Part shown: piece after piece, positions 23,908-32,670 of the stretch
Layout of the letters: the number at the start of each line of letters is the position of its first letter
Numbering within the stretch: the stretch's first letter is position 1
Assembly (NCBI GenBank): GCA_905372095.1
Contig: CAJPNK010000004.1
Location: 1-64,000, forward strand
DNA length: 64,000 bases
Reading direction: 5' to 3'
Origin: Candidatus Saccharimonadota bacterium
GTDB lineage: Bacteria; Patescibacteriota; Saccharimonadia; Saccharimonadales; Saccharimonadaceae
Program-made: the position numbers and the translations under genes
The notes under the pieces: generated by a model
What the model was told of the DNA's origin: nothing
Databases searched by the model: none
The model's input: only the letters and a program-made list of their open reading frames with translations

Positions 23908-24213
23908 ATGAAAGCAGTCGTAAAGATCTCTGGCAAGCAATACATTGTCAGCGAAAAAGAGTCCCTCTTGGTGGATCTCCTCCCTGAAGGCACAAAAGAA
24001 CTCACTCTCGACGCACTTTTAGTGATTGATGGTGATAAAACAAAAGTTGGTACGCCGACCGTGAAAGGCGCAGTGGTAAAAGCGAAAGTCGTTGAGGCGG
24101 AAGTCAAAGGCGATAAAATCCGCGTCATTCGCTACAAAGCTAAAAAACGCGTTCACAAAGAAAACGGCCATCGTCAAAAATATAGCCGTATCGAGATTAC
24201 GTCGATTAAATAG
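23908..24213 (+). CDS. rplU: Large ribosomal subunit protein bL21
   Basis: 101 residues. Typical bL21: MKAVVKISGKQYIVSEKE at the start and the conserved rRNA-binding end KAKKRVHKENGHRQKYSRIEI. AAGGAA precedes ATG 23908. Usually rplU is followed by rpmA, but here a terminator and parA come next, so bL27 must be elsewhere. Confidence 0.96.
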   Translation: MKAVVKISGKQYIVSEKESLLVDLLPEGTKELTLDALLVIDGDKTKVGTPTVKGAVVKAKVVEAEVKGDKIRVIRYKAKKRVHKENGHRQKYSRIEITSIK

Positions 24214-24229
24214 TAGATACAAACTTGAT

Positions 24230-24261
24230 AAATTGCCCTGTTCTCTGAAGCGGGGCAATTT
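24230..24261 (+). terminator. Rho-independent terminator after rplU
   Basis: AAATTGCCC (24230-24238) pairs with GGGCAATTT (24253-24261) across a 14-base loop, with a T run formed by the 3' arm. Confidence 0.75.
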
Positions 24262-24283
24262 CATATTTACTAGATGTTTGTGG

Positions 24284-24289
24284 TATAAT
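24284..24289 (+). promoter_or_regulatory. -10 element of parA
   Basis: TATAAT with upstream TGG (extended -10), 29 bases before GTG 24319. An AGAGAGGG Shine-Dalgarno lies in the leader. Confidence 0.6.
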
Positions 24290-24318
24290 TAAACGTAAGC
24301 AGAGAGGGCAGATAAACA

Positions 24319-25083
24319 GTGGCATCTATCATAACGGTTACCAATCAGAAAGGCGGCGTTGGCAAGACAACAACGTCAATCAATCTGGCTTACTATCTGG
24401 CAAAGATGGGCAAGCGGACTCTATTGATTGATTTCGATCCGCAGGGCAATGCAACTAGCGGCTTAGGTATTGATAAGCAGAGCTTAGAAGTAACTATTGC
24501 CGATGCTATTCTCGGCCGTAAAAAATTAGTAGAAGTAACAGTCCCAACCGAGTTTGATAACCTATCGTTGGTGCCTGCTGTGCCAACCTTAGCTAATACC
24601 GAAGTAGAGCTAGCCCAGACTGATTATCGTTTCAGCCGTCTGAAATATGCTATCAAGGCTTGCACCATAGAGTACGATTACATTATCATTGATTGCCCGC
24701 CGAGTTTGAGCTTGTTGACAGTTAATGCGTTAATTGCCGCTCAATATGTTTTACTGCCGGTGCAGGCAGAATTTTATGCGCTAGAGGGCCTAGGCCAGTT
24801 GCTGGAAACGATGAAACTAGTGCGCAAAAATCTCAATCCAACGCTTGATTTGGTAGGTGTGTTGCCGACAATGGTTGATAACCGCACGTCGCTATCAACG
24901 CAAGTGTTAGACGAAATTTCTAAGCATTTTCCAGCTAAAGTGTTCAAAACGAAGATTCCGCGCAATGTCCGCTTGGCTGAGGCACCGAGCCACGGCTTGC
25001 CAATTGGCGCGTATGATAGGTTTAGTAAAGGCGCTCGCGCTTATAAAGCGCTAGCCAAGGAGGTGATTGAGCGTGCCGGCTAA
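24319..25083 (+). CDS. parA: Chromosome partitioning ATPase ParA (Soj)
   Basis: 254 residues. Deviant Walker A KGGVGKTT (about 10-17, with the signature Lys), Walker A' region LIDFDPQGNATSGLG (about 38-52), and Walker B IIDCPPSL (about 119-126). No N-terminal HTH, so it is a chromosomal Soj-type ATPase. GTG start. Its 3' end overlaps the parB start region, forming parAB. Confidence 0.96.
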   Translation: MASIITVTNQKGGVGKTTTSINLAYYLAKMGKRTLLIDFDPQGNATSGLGIDKQSLEVTIADAILGRKKLVEVTVPTEFDNLSLVPAVPTLANTEVELAQTDYRFSRLKYAIKACTIEYDYIIIDCPPSLSLLTVNALIAAQYVLLPVQAEFYALEGLGQLLETMKLVRKNLNPTLDLVGVLPTMVDNRTSLSTQVLDEISKHFPAKVFKTKIPRNVRLAEAPSHGLPIGAYDRFSKGARAYKALAKEVIERAG

Positions 25084-25957
25084 AAAGGGCCTAGGGCGAG
25101 GTTTTGACTCGCTTATTCCGACAGAGCTGCTAGACGAATCATTTGATCCGACGGCCGAGCAAGATGAACGCGTTAGCGATTTGCGCTATATTAAATTAGC
25201 GTCGATTATGCCCGATCCAGATCAGCCGCGCCGCGAATTTGACGACGATGCGTTGGTTGAATTGAGTAAATCGATCAAAGAGCATGGCGTATTGCAGCCA
25301 GTAGTGGTGCGGCCGCATGGCGACGGCTATATGATTGTGGCTGGCGAACGCCGTTTCCGGGCTTCTAAGCTGGCGAAGCTTGATCGGATTCCAGCGCTGG
25401 TGCGGACGCTATCGGGCCAGCATCGGTTAGAACTGTCGCTGATCGAGAATATCCAGCGCCGCGACCTTAATCCGCTAGAGACAGCGACAGCGTATTTGAA
25501 ATTGCGCGATCAATTTAATCTGACTTTAGATGATATTGGCAAGCGTGTTGGTAAGACATCGGCGGCAATTGCTAACACAATGCGCCTGTTGCGCTTGCCG
25601 GGGGCGGTGCGCGATATAGTAGCGCGCGGCGAATTAAGCGAAGGTCAAGCGAGGTCGCTGACGAGCTTGCCAGAAGAAGAAATTTTGCGGGTTGTCCCGA
25701 GAATTATAAAAGAACAATGGAGCGCGCGGACGATTGAGCGCTATGTCTCGAATTATAAGAAACTGCACGGTACAGCATCGACTAAGGGCAGAAAAGTAGT
25801 TCGTAGCTCGAGATTTATTCGCAGAGAGGAATCTTTTGCTAAGCGTTTCGGAACGCCAGTTGCTGTCAAAGAGACTCGAAAAGGTGCCGGACAGATTATT
25901 ATTTCATTCAAAGATCAAGCAGATTTCGAGCGAATTGCCAAGCTGCTGGGTGAATAA
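25073..25957 (+). CDS. parB: Chromosome partitioning protein ParB (Spo0J)
   Basis: 294 residues from GTG 25073 (MPAKKGLGRGFDSLIP), chosen because AAGGAGG at 25057-25063 gives proper spacing; an in-frame TTG at 25067 is too close. The CTP-binding N-terminal domain has GERRFRASK and ENIQRRDLNPLE, the central HTH has TLDDIGKRVGKTSAAIANTMRLL, and the C-terminus is a dimer domain. I found no parS-like palindrome in the window. Confidence 0.95.
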   Translation: MPAKKGLGRGFDSLIPTELLDESFDPTAEQDERVSDLRYIKLASIMPDPDQPRREFDDDALVELSKSIKEHGVLQPVVVRPHGDGYMIVAGERRFRASKLAKLDRIPALVRTLSGQHRLELSLIENIQRRDLNPLETATAYLKLRDQFNLTLDDIGKRVGKTSAAIANTMRLLRLPGAVRDIVARGELSEGQARSLTSLPEEEILRVVPRIIKEQWSARTIERYVSNYKKLHGTASTKGRKVVRSSRFIRREESFAKRFGTPVAVKETRKGAGQIIISFKDQADFERIAKLLGE

Positions 25958-26038
25958 CCGCCTAATTACACTAATCCAACGTTGTAAAAATTACAAATTG
26001 AATTTTTAGGCTGCTAGCTTGTAATCTTAATTTTAAAC

Positions 26039-26647
26039 TCAAAACGAGTCTATATTGCCTAGTGGAAAGATTCTCAGAGCCACTGGTCCGACAATATCAT
26101 AAGTTGGAATGAAGCCCAGTCCGCTACGCGAGTCGAATGAGTTGTCGCCGACTCGATTATCGCCCGCTACGAAAATAGAGCCTTCTGGCACTGTCCATTC
26201 GCCGCTGTGGCTAGTTGGCGATTTTGGACCGACGTTGTTTTTGCGCGTGCTGTCGTCCGGATGAAAGCCTTCGGGATATTTATTATTGTAAACTGTTAGC
26301 ACGCCGTCCTTGACAACGACGCGTTCGCCAGGGAAGGCAATTACGCGTTTGATGATATAGCGATCGGGTGCTCCAGGCCTATAGACGGGATTAACAAAAA
26401 CAACAATCTTTCCGCGTTCTGGCAAATACGGTTTATTTTGTATCTGCGCCATGGTTACAGGTATTCGATTAATGATTAATCGGTCGCCGTCGGCGAGAGT
26501 ATTATCCATGCTGTGTCCAGAGACGGAAAAACTGCGAAAAACGTAAGCATTTAATAGCAAAGTGCCAATTAGCACTGCAATAACAAATCCGCTAAAACTT
26601 AGAAAATCTCGAAGACGTGGATGGCGGGTGAGATAGCTGGCTTCCAT
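26039..26647 (-). CDS. lepB: Signal peptidase I
   Basis: 202 residues from ATG 26647. The frame is open to 26683, but that extension covers the -10 element. One N-terminal membrane helix (about 16-38), catalytic Ser46 in SVSGHSMDNTL, catalytic Lys100 in YIIKRVIAFPG, and the box GDNRVGDNSFDSR near the C-terminus. It cleaves signal peptides of Sec-exported proteins. It converges with parB across an 81-base AT-rich spacer containing a short TTGTAA/TTACAA hairpin. Confidence 0.95.
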   Translation of the reverse strand: MEASYLTRHPRLRDFLSFSGFVIAVLIGTLLLNAYVFRSFSVSGHSMDNTLADGDRLIINRIPVTMAQIQNKPYLPERGKIVVFVNPVYRPGAPDRYIIKRVIAFPGERVVVKDGVLTVYNNKYPEGFHPDDSTRKNNVGPKSPTSHSGEWTVPEGSIFVAGDNRVGDNSFDSRSGLGFIPTYDIVGPVALRIFPLGNIDSF

Positions 26648-26654
26648 TACACGT

Positions 26655-26660
26655 ATTATA
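26655..26660 (-). promoter_or_regulatory. -10 element of lepB
   Basis: TATAAT on the minus strand, 7 bases before ATG 26647. It decides the start codon and predicts a leaderless mRNA. Confidence 0.65.
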
Positions 26661-26717
26661 CGCTGTAAAAACCAACGAAACAATAAGCGCGATATTTATT
26701 TTTTAGCTAAAATCCTT

Positions 26718-26723
26718 TATAGT
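26718..26723 (+). promoter_or_regulatory. -10 element of LCP gene
   Basis: TATAGT, 8 bases before ATG 26732. No Shine-Dalgarno. Confidence 0.6.
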
Positions 26724-26731
26724 ACATAGAT

Positions 26732-28402
26732 ATGGTGAAGCGAGCGATAGACGGTTTTGTACCGCGAAATACTCCTGCGCGCAGAGCGCCTGTTGATAGC
26801 CAGAAAAAACCAGCGGTTAATTTCGGCGATATGGGACATACTGTGTCTGTACGGCGCCAGCAGCAATTGCCGCCGCGGCCGATTACTTCGGCGCCAAATA
26901 GAGGTGTTCGCAGCGATATCGATGAGTCTTTGCGCGAGATTAGTAATAATCTTGATTTATCTCCATCCAAACATTATGGCAAGGGCTCGCCAAAAAATGG
27001 TCGGAAAAAGCGCGATTGGAAAAAAATCGCCAAGCGTACAGCGATCGCAATAACTGTTATTGTACTTGGTATTGGTATCTTCCTGGGGGTACGGGCTTTG
27101 ATGGCAGGCAATGCTGTTTTTAAGGGCGATATATTCGGTTTCGTACAGAAGAAACCGCTCAAGCAAGATGCTCATGGTCGCAGTAATATTTTGATACTTG
27201 GCACTTCAGAGGACGACGCTGGCCACGAGGCTGGATATCTGACCGACTCGATGATGATACTTAGCGTTGATCAGAATAAAAAGAATGCTTATATGATTAG
27301 CGTGCCTCGAGACTTATACGTCAAATATGGTAAGAGTTGCCAAGCGGGTTATTCTGGTAAGATTAACGCTTATTTTAACTGCGTCAACGATAATTGGTCG
27401 AGCGACAGCGCTGAGGAAGAGCGTCAGACGGCAACTAGAGCTTTTGTTGGTAATATATTTGGTATTGATGTGCAATATTCGGTTCACCTGAATTATAGCG
27501 TGATGCGTGATTTGGTGGGGGCGCTTGGCGGTATCAAGATTACCATTGACAGCCGCAATCCGAATGGCGTGATGGATAGTAATTTTGATTGGAAGTGCGG
27601 TACGACGTCTGCCGAGAAGTCTCAGCGTTGTCCGCGCGGCCACTATATTAGCTATCCGAACGGCGAAGTAGAATTAGATGCCGAGCACGCGCTGTATTTG
27701 GCGATGGCGCGCGGCGACCGAGCGCCAACGTACGGTTTCGAACAGTCTAATTTCGACCGCGAAAAAAATCAGCAAAAGATTATGGTTGCTATTCGCGATA
27801 AGGCTTTAAGCGCTGGCACGCTGGCAGATTTTACTAAAATTTCTGGTATTATCGACGCGATTGGCAAGAATTTACGAACTAATTTCGAAAAGAGCGAAGT
27901 ACGTACGCTGGTCGAGCTAGTACACGACATCAAAAGCGATAATATTAAAAGCGTCAGCTTAATTGATGCCGAGCCGGCTATCTTGACAACTGGCACGTAC
28001 GGCGGCGCTAGTTCGGTGGTACCGACGGCCGGAACGTATGACTACAGCCAGCTGCGGGCTTTCGTCAAGAAAAACCTCTATGCGACAGATATCAATAAAG
28101 AAAATGCTAACGTTGTCGTCCTTAATGCTACTGGCGTATCAGGCGTGGCGCAAAAACAAGCCGATAAATTAACTGAGCTTGGTATGACGGTTAGTACTGT
28201 CGGTAATGCGCCGCAAAACGGCTCATATTCTAGCAACAAGATATATAAAGTCTCAACGCGCGCCAAGACAGCTACGTCTGTAAAACTGCAGTCGCTTTAC
28301 AGCGCTGCCCCAGAAGCGGTACAGAGCGTGCCAGGCGTCAAATATAATGCAGAGGTAGACTACGTTATTATCATAGCAGTCAAGCCGAATGCCGGCGAGT
28401 AG
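26732..28402 (+). CDS. LytR-CpsA-Psr (LCP) family glycopolymer transferase
   Basis: 556 residues. A long basic cytoplasmic N-terminus (about 1-100), one membrane helix (about 104-126), then an extracellular LCP domain with NILILGTSED, LTDSMMILSVD (metal Asp), AYMISVPRDLYV and the pocket VMRDLVGALGGIKI, and a C-terminal LytR_C domain (VVVLNATGVSGVAQKQADKL, about 465-485). LCP enzymes attach polyprenyl-linked glycopolymers to peptidoglycan. With uppS and uppP in the window, this supports an undecaprenyl-based wall glycopolymer. Confidence 0.9.
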   Translation: MVKRAIDGFVPRNTPARRAPVDSQKKPAVNFGDMGHTVSVRRQQQLPPRPITSAPNRGVRSDIDESLREISNNLDLSPSKHYGKGSPKNGRKKRDWKKIAKRTAIAITVIVLGIGIFLGVRALMAGNAVFKGDIFGFVQKKPLKQDAHGRSNILILGTSEDDAGHEAGYLTDSMMILSVDQNKKNAYMISVPRDLYVKYGKSCQAGYSGKINAYFNCVNDNWSSDSAEEERQTATRAFVGNIFGIDVQYSVHLNYSVMRDLVGALGGIKITIDSRNPNGVMDSNFDWKCGTTSAEKSQRCPRGHYISYPNGEVELDAEHALYLAMARGDRAPTYGFEQSNFDREKNQQKIMVAIRDKALSAGTLADFTKISGIIDAIGKNLRTNFEKSEVRTLVELVHDIKSDNIKSVSLIDAEPAILTTGTYGGASSVVPTAGTYDYSQLRAFVKKNLYATDINKENANVVVLNATGVSGVAQKQADKLTELGMTVSTVGNAPQNGSYSSNKIYKVSTRAKTATSVKLQSLYSAAPEAVQSVPGVKYNAEVDYVIIIAVKPNAGE

Positions 28403-28430
28403 GCGGGTTATAGAAACAATACTAAGGTGG

Positions 28431-28436
28431 TATAAT
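28431..28436 (+). promoter_or_regulatory. -10 element of 28445 gene
   Basis: TATAAT with upstream TGG (extended -10), 8 bases before ATG 28445. No Shine-Dalgarno. Confidence 0.65.
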
Positions 28437-28444
28437 TAAGCGGT

Positions 28445-29224
28445 ATGAGTTCAACAAAAAAGCATAAGTATAGCTCTAAGGCAAGCTCGCTGGCTTATGC
28501 ATCGCTTAATATTTTGCTGGCGCTGGCAGTGTTTGGAACTATTTATGTAACTAATTCGCCAATTTTTGCTTTGCTGCTGGTGGCGCTTGGCAAATGGCGG
28601 ATTTTGTCGGTAAGGCCGCGTTTTTGGGCGGCTAATGTTTTGTCTAATTTGGTGGATATTATAGTTGGCGTTAGTTTTGCGCTGTTAATTTGGCTGTCGG
28701 GCGGGTACATGATACTTCAGCTGGGGCTAACAGCGTTGCATATTGTCTGGCTGCTATTTATCAAGCAGCGCTCAAAATACACGTACGCGGTTATTCAGGC
28801 TGGTGCTGCGCTGTTCTTGGGGCTAGTGGCACTGTCGTTGACAGCTTATTCATGGGATTCGTTTTATTTCGTAGCAGTTGTTTGGGTGATTACTTATGCG
28901 TCAGCGCGGCATGTAGCTAGCCGTTATGAGGGAATCAGTACTAATCTTTACGCGATAGCAGCAGCAACAGTGTGCGCTGAACTCGGCTGGATTTCGTATT
29001 ATTGGATGATTGCTTATACTGTTCCTGGTTTAGCTGCTATCAAGGTATCGCAATTCGCTATATTTGCAGTATTGATGGGTTTCGTGGCCGAGCGGACAGC
29101 GCGCAGCTATCATAAACACGGCGAAGTTCGCTTCGCTGATATTGCAATGCCGATATTATTAACGGCAATGACGATGGTTGTGGCGTATATCTTTGCGGTT
29201 TTGAGCGGCAGCGATGCTTTGTAG
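28445..29224 (+). CDS. Polytopic membrane protein of unknown function
   Basis: 259 residues with about eight hydrophobic helices and short loops, and no soluble domain. A KWRILSVRPRFWAAN basic loop follows helix 2, and a His/Arg-rich segment (RTARSYHKHGEVRF) lies before the last helix. No transporter signature recognised. It stands between the LCP and htrA genes with its own leaderless-type promoter, so a wall- or envelope-related role is possible but unproven. Confidence 0.7.
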   Translation: MSSTKKHKYSSKASSLAYASLNILLALAVFGTIYVTNSPIFALLLVALGKWRILSVRPRFWAANVLSNLVDIIVGVSFALLIWLSGGYMILQLGLTALHIVWLLFIKQRSKYTYAVIQAGAALFLGLVALSLTAYSWDSFYFVAVVWVITYASARHVASRYEGISTNLYAIAAATVCAELGWISYYWMIAYTVPGLAAIKVSQFAIFAVLMGFVAERTARSYHKHGEVRFADIAMPILLTAMTMVVAYIFAVLSGSDAL

Positions 29225-29275
29225 GGCGTTAAGCAGATTTTTAAGGATTCTTTAAGACTATATGCGCATAGTAAG

Positions 29276-29281
29276 TATAAT
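29276..29281 (+). promoter_or_regulatory. -10 element of htrA
   Basis: TATAAT 36 bases before ATG 29318. The leader ends in GAGGAGG. Confidence 0.6.
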
Positions 29282-29317
29282 GGATATGATCAAATTATCG
29301 AATAGAGGAGGTTTCTG

Positions 29318-30517
29318 ATGAATAATAAGCAGGAAAATGCTACGCCGCGATCGTCAGACTCGCAGCCGCTGCCGCCTCGGGTTGTTGCGGTTACTAAACC
29401 TTGCCAGAAGAAGACGGTTTGGCTAGCGATCTCTATCGTGATTGCGGCGATTATTTTGGCGGCTGGCGGCATAACTTGTACGCTGCTAATGCGAGGAGGC
29501 CGCAATTCTCTGAATACTTTCGTTGACGGTAATCTGGCGGCTGATAGTAAGGAAGCTTCTGTTTCTGATATTATTGACAAAGTTTCGCCAAGCGTGGTGT
29601 CGATAGTCACCAATACTAAGTCGCAATCGCTATTTGGCGGTTCCCGCCAGGTGCAGGCGGCCGGTACGGGTATTATTCTCAGTAAAGACGGCTTCGTTCT
29701 TACTAATAAGCATGTTGTAGAAGGCGCGCAGTCGGTTACGATTGTGGCCTCGGACGGGTCGACTTACGACGCGGTATCGCTAGTTGGTACCGATCCGTTG
29801 AATGATTTGGCTTACTTAAAGATCAAAGACGTTAATAATTTAACACCAGCAGCTCTAGGCGACTCGTCGACAGCCCGAGTCGGGCAGAACGTTATTGCTA
29901 TCGGTAATGCGCTAGGACAGTATCAGAACACCGTTTCTAAAGGTATTATTTCTGGTAAGGGCCGGGCGGTCTCGGCGAGCGATAGCAGCGGTAACTCGCG
30001 GGAATCTCTGACTGATATGCTGCAAACCGATACGGCTATTAATTCTGGCAATTCTGGCGGGCCGTTAATTAACTACAGCGGGCAGGTTATCGGTATTAAT
30101 ACAGCGGTAGCTTCGAATGCTGAAGGAATTGGCTTTTCGATCCCGATTAACGCAGCAAAAGGTACAATCCAGCAAGTTTTGGCTGGCAAAGGCGTGCAGC
30201 GAGCGTATCTGGGCGTCAATTACACGGATATCACGCCGGAAATAGCCAAGCATTATAGTTTGCCATCAAAATATGGCGCGTACGTGACTGGCGGCCGCAG
30301 CGAGGACATTGGTGTTACCGCTAACAGCCCGGCCGCTAAAGCCGGTATTCAAGACAAGGATATAATTACCAAGGTCAATAGTACTGAATTGGGCGCGCGA
30401 GGTAATTTATCAAGCGTTCTCGGGCAGTATCAGCCGGGCGATACTATTGATTTGACGGTGATGCGCAGCGGTAAAACGATAAATATCAAAGCGACGCTAG
30501 CGGCCTATCGAGAATAG
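29318..30517 (+). CDS. HtrA/DegP-type serine protease with PDZ domain
   Basis: 399 residues. Cytoplasmic N-terminus, one membrane anchor (about 33-58), trypsin-like domain with triad His132 (TNKHVVEG), Asp163 (PLNDLAYLK) and Ser246 (NSGNSGGPL), then one PDZ domain (about 295-395). It degrades or refolds damaged exported proteins at the outer face of the membrane. It converges with prmC, leaving only 5 bases between stops. Confidence 0.95.
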   Translation: MNNKQENATPRSSDSQPLPPRVVAVTKPCQKKTVWLAISIVIAAIILAAGGITCTLLMRGGRNSLNTFVDGNLAADSKEASVSDIIDKVSPSVVSIVTNTKSQSLFGGSRQVQAAGTGIILSKDGFVLTNKHVVEGAQSVTIVASDGSTYDAVSLVGTDPLNDLAYLKIKDVNNLTPAALGDSSTARVGQNVIAIGNALGQYQNTVSKGIISGKGRAVSASDSSGNSRESLTDMLQTDTAINSGNSGGPLINYSGQVIGINTAVASNAEGIGFSIPINAAKGTIQQVLAGKGVQRAYLGVNYTDITPEIAKHYSLPSKYGAYVTGGRSEDIGVTANSPAAKAGIQDKDIITKVNSTELGARGNLSSVLGQYQPGDTIDLTVMRSGKTINIKATLAAYRE

Positions 30518-30522
30518 GCAAA

Positions 30523-31320
30523 TTATGCTTGCAGTACGACGATAAAGCCGCGTGTTAGTTTATGCCGCAGCTGGCGCGAACCAGCGTAGGCTATTATTGC
30601 GCCGTGCTGCCGCGGGTCGGCTTCTAAAAACACTAGGGCGCCGGTACTTAGGTGTGCTGGCAGCTGGTCTATTAACTGGTAGATTAGCGCCAAACCCTCG
30701 TCTTTGGCGAAGAGTGCTAATGCTGGCTCATGATTAGTCTCGGGCGAGCGCTGCCACGAACGGTCGACATATGGCAAATTAGCGATAATTATATCGAATT
30801 TGCCGGGTACGGCGCGCAACAAATTACTTTTTATCAGAGCGACGTCGGCTTGAAATTTTTCAGCATTTTGACGGGCGACGCGTAAAGCTGGTTGGCTAAT
30901 ATCGGATAAAATTACGTTAAGTTTCGGGATCTCTAATTTTGCGGTGATGCCCAAGCAGCCGCTGCCAGTACCGATATCTAGCAGCTTGCCAGAAACACCA
31001 AGTTCTTTTAGCAGTTCTATGATGGCTTCTGATTCTGGACGAGGTACTAAAACTTGCGGCGACACTGTAAATCTTCGGCCGTAAAAATCGCGGTAACCTA
31101 AAATATAAGCAAGCGGTACGTGTTCTAATCGCAGACGCAGCCGAGCATTAGCAATATCAACACGCCGCGGGTCGATGTCGTTTTCGGGATGAGCGTGCAG
31201 GTAGGTGCGATTTTTCCGCAGCGTATTAGCCAAGATAAGTTCTGTATCTAGTCTGGCAGAATCGACGCCAATTTCTCGTAATTGTTTGATTGCGCGATCG
31301 AGCCATGCCGATATATTCAT
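30523..31320 (-). CDS. prmC: Release factor glutamine N5-methyltransferase
   Basis: 265 residues. N-terminal helical RF-binding domain (about 1-75), then a SAM methyltransferase with motif I LLDIGTGSGCLGI (about 115-127) and the catalytic motif NLPYVD in place of NPPY (Leu for the first Pro). It methylates the GGQ Gln of RF1 and RF2; both targets, prfA and prfB, are in this window. prfA lies just upstream on the same strand, but prmC has its own -10. Confidence 0.92.
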   Translation of the reverse strand: MNISAWLDRAIKQLREIGVDSARLDTELILANTLRKNRTYLHAHPENDIDPRRVDIANARLRLRLEHVPLAYILGYRDFYGRRFTVSPQVLVPRPESEAIIELLKELGVSGKLLDIGTGSGCLGITAKLEIPKLNVILSDISQPALRVARQNAEKFQADVALIKSNLLRAVPGKFDIIIANLPYVDRSWQRSPETNHEPALALFAKDEGLALIYQLIDQLPAHLSTGALVFLEADPRQHGAIIAYAGSRQLRHKLTRGFIVVLQA

Positions 31321-31326
31321 ACGAAT

Positions 31327-31332
31327 AGTATA
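31327..31332 (-). promoter_or_regulatory. -10 element of prmC
   Basis: TATACT on the minus strand, 6 bases before ATG 31320. No Shine-Dalgarno. Confidence 0.55.
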
Positions 31333-31393
31333 AAATGCAAGTTTGTAGCGGTCAAACTAAATTAATATGATCAGGGGTGAGACGGGCGATAGG

Positions 31394-32467
31394 TTATTGC
31401 TGGTCGGCGTTTTGCGCTTTTAACTCTCGTTCGTAGGCTTGCAGCTGTTCAATCAAATCGTCAATATCCCCGTTCATTGCCGCGGGGATATTGCTGCGGT
31501 TGTAGTGAATGCGGTGGTCGGTGATACGATCTTGCGGGAAGTTATAGGTGCGGATTTTTTCAGAGCGGTCGCCAGTGCCGACTAGCGAACGCCGTTCAGC
31601 GCTTAATTTGGCGTTTTCTTCGTCAATTTTCATCTGCAGCAGCCGCGAACGCAGCACGCTCATGGCTTTTTCGCGATTCTTGATTTGTGACTTCTCGTCT
31701 TGGTTGGTAACCATTATGCCAGTTGGCAGGTGAGTGATCCGTACCGCCGAGTCGGTGGTGTTGACGCTCTGGCCGCCGTGGCCGCTGGAGCGGTAAATAT
31801 CGACGCGCAGGTCGTTCGGGTTGATTTCAACATCAGTTTCTTCGGCTTCGGGTAAGACGGCGACAGTAGCAGTGCTGGTATGAATACGGCCTTGGCTTTC
31901 AGTGACTGGGACGCGTTGGACGCGGTGGACGCCGCCCTCAAATTTCAACTTGGCATATGGCGCGTCGCCCTTGACCATGAAAATGACTTCTTTGTAGCCG
32001 CCAGAATCGTTAGCGGACTCGCTAATTAGCTCGGTTTTATAGCCGTTGGCTTCGCACCAGCGCAAGTACATGCGGTATAATTCTGCCGCGAACAATGATG
32101 CTTCGTCGCCGCCAGCACCAGCGCGGATTTCCATGATAATATTTTTCTCGTCGTTCGGGTCTTTAGGTGTTAGTAATATGAATAACTTATCGTCGAGTTC
32201 GGCGATTTTAGCTTCGTCCTCGGGAATCTCTGCTTTGGCTAATTCGGCTAATTCATCGTTGCTCTGGGCTAGATTTTTTGCCTCCGCTAGCTGTTTCTCG
32301 ATAGTATCGCGTTCACTAGCGGTAGTGATAATGGTTTCTAGCTCGGCGAAACGTTTGTTGTTGGCAGTAAAATCCGGTGAATTGTAGGCATCAGGTTGCG
32401 CCAGAAAATCGCCGAGGCGAGCGCGTTCGGCTTTCAAAGCGTCTAAATCGAGAGAAATCTTTGCCAT
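31394..32467 (-). CDS. prfA: Peptide chain release factor 1
   Basis: 357 residues. The PxT codon-recognition motif is PVT (in QRVPVTESQGRIHT), and the catalytic GGQ is in SSGHGGQSVNTTDSAVR. It reads UAA and UAG. Normal length. Start ATG 32467 with a -10 ending 10 bases upstream. With prfB present, UGA and UAG both remain stops in this genome. Confidence 0.96.
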   Translation of the reverse strand: MAKISLDLDALKAERARLGDFLAQPDAYNSPDFTANNKRFAELETIITTASERDTIEKQLAEAKNLAQSNDELAELAKAEIPEDEAKIAELDDKLFILLTPKDPNDEKNIIMEIRAGAGGDEASLFAAELYRMYLRWCEANGYKTELISESANDSGGYKEVIFMVKGDAPYAKLKFEGGVHRVQRVPVTESQGRIHTSTATVAVLPEAEETDVEINPNDLRVDIYRSSGHGGQSVNTTDSAVRITHLPTGIMVTNQDEKSQIKNREKAMSVLRSRLLQMKIDEENAKLSAERRSLVGTGDRSEKIRTYNFPQDRITDHRIHYNRSNIPAAMNGDIDDLIEQLQAYERELKAQNADQQ

Positions 32468-32477
32468 AGCTTATAAA

Positions 32478-32483
32478 ATTATA
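32478..32483 (-). promoter_or_regulatory. -10 element of prfA
   Basis: TATAAT with upstream TGC (extended -10) on the minus strand, 10 bases before ATG 32467. No Shine-Dalgarno. Confidence 0.6.
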
Positions 32484-32617
32484 GCATATATTGGCGGAAT
32501 AAGAGTTTTAAGGTATAATATCGCCGCTAGATTTTAGATGTTGGTGGGGTACATATTAGGGTTAAGGGTGGCAGATAGGTCAGATGTAAAGGTGTTTTTG
32601 TGGATCAGGCAAGAAAA

Positions 32618-32653
32618 ATAAAACATCGCTGACAGATAGCAGTGATGTTTTAT
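32618..32653 (-). terminator. Rho-independent terminator after rpmE
   Basis: A 14-base inverted repeat (32618-32631 and 32640-32653) with one G-U pair and an 8-base loop. On the minus strand it is followed by TTTTTCTT. Confidence 0.8.
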
Positions 32654-32670
32654 TATGCGATTGATGGCGT

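Noticed and set aside
24319..25957. parS site near parAB
   Set aside because: I looked for a GTTTCAC-type palindrome in and around the locus and saw none.
26648..26683. Longer N-terminus of lepB (starts at 26683)
   Set aside because: The extra codons cover the TATAAT at 26655-26660, and family members begin near the shorter start.
32484..32617. Small RNA or tRNA in the gap between prfA and rpmE2
   Set aside because: A plus-strand TATAAT is present, but no cloverleaf or stable fold with a terminator on that strand could be made out.
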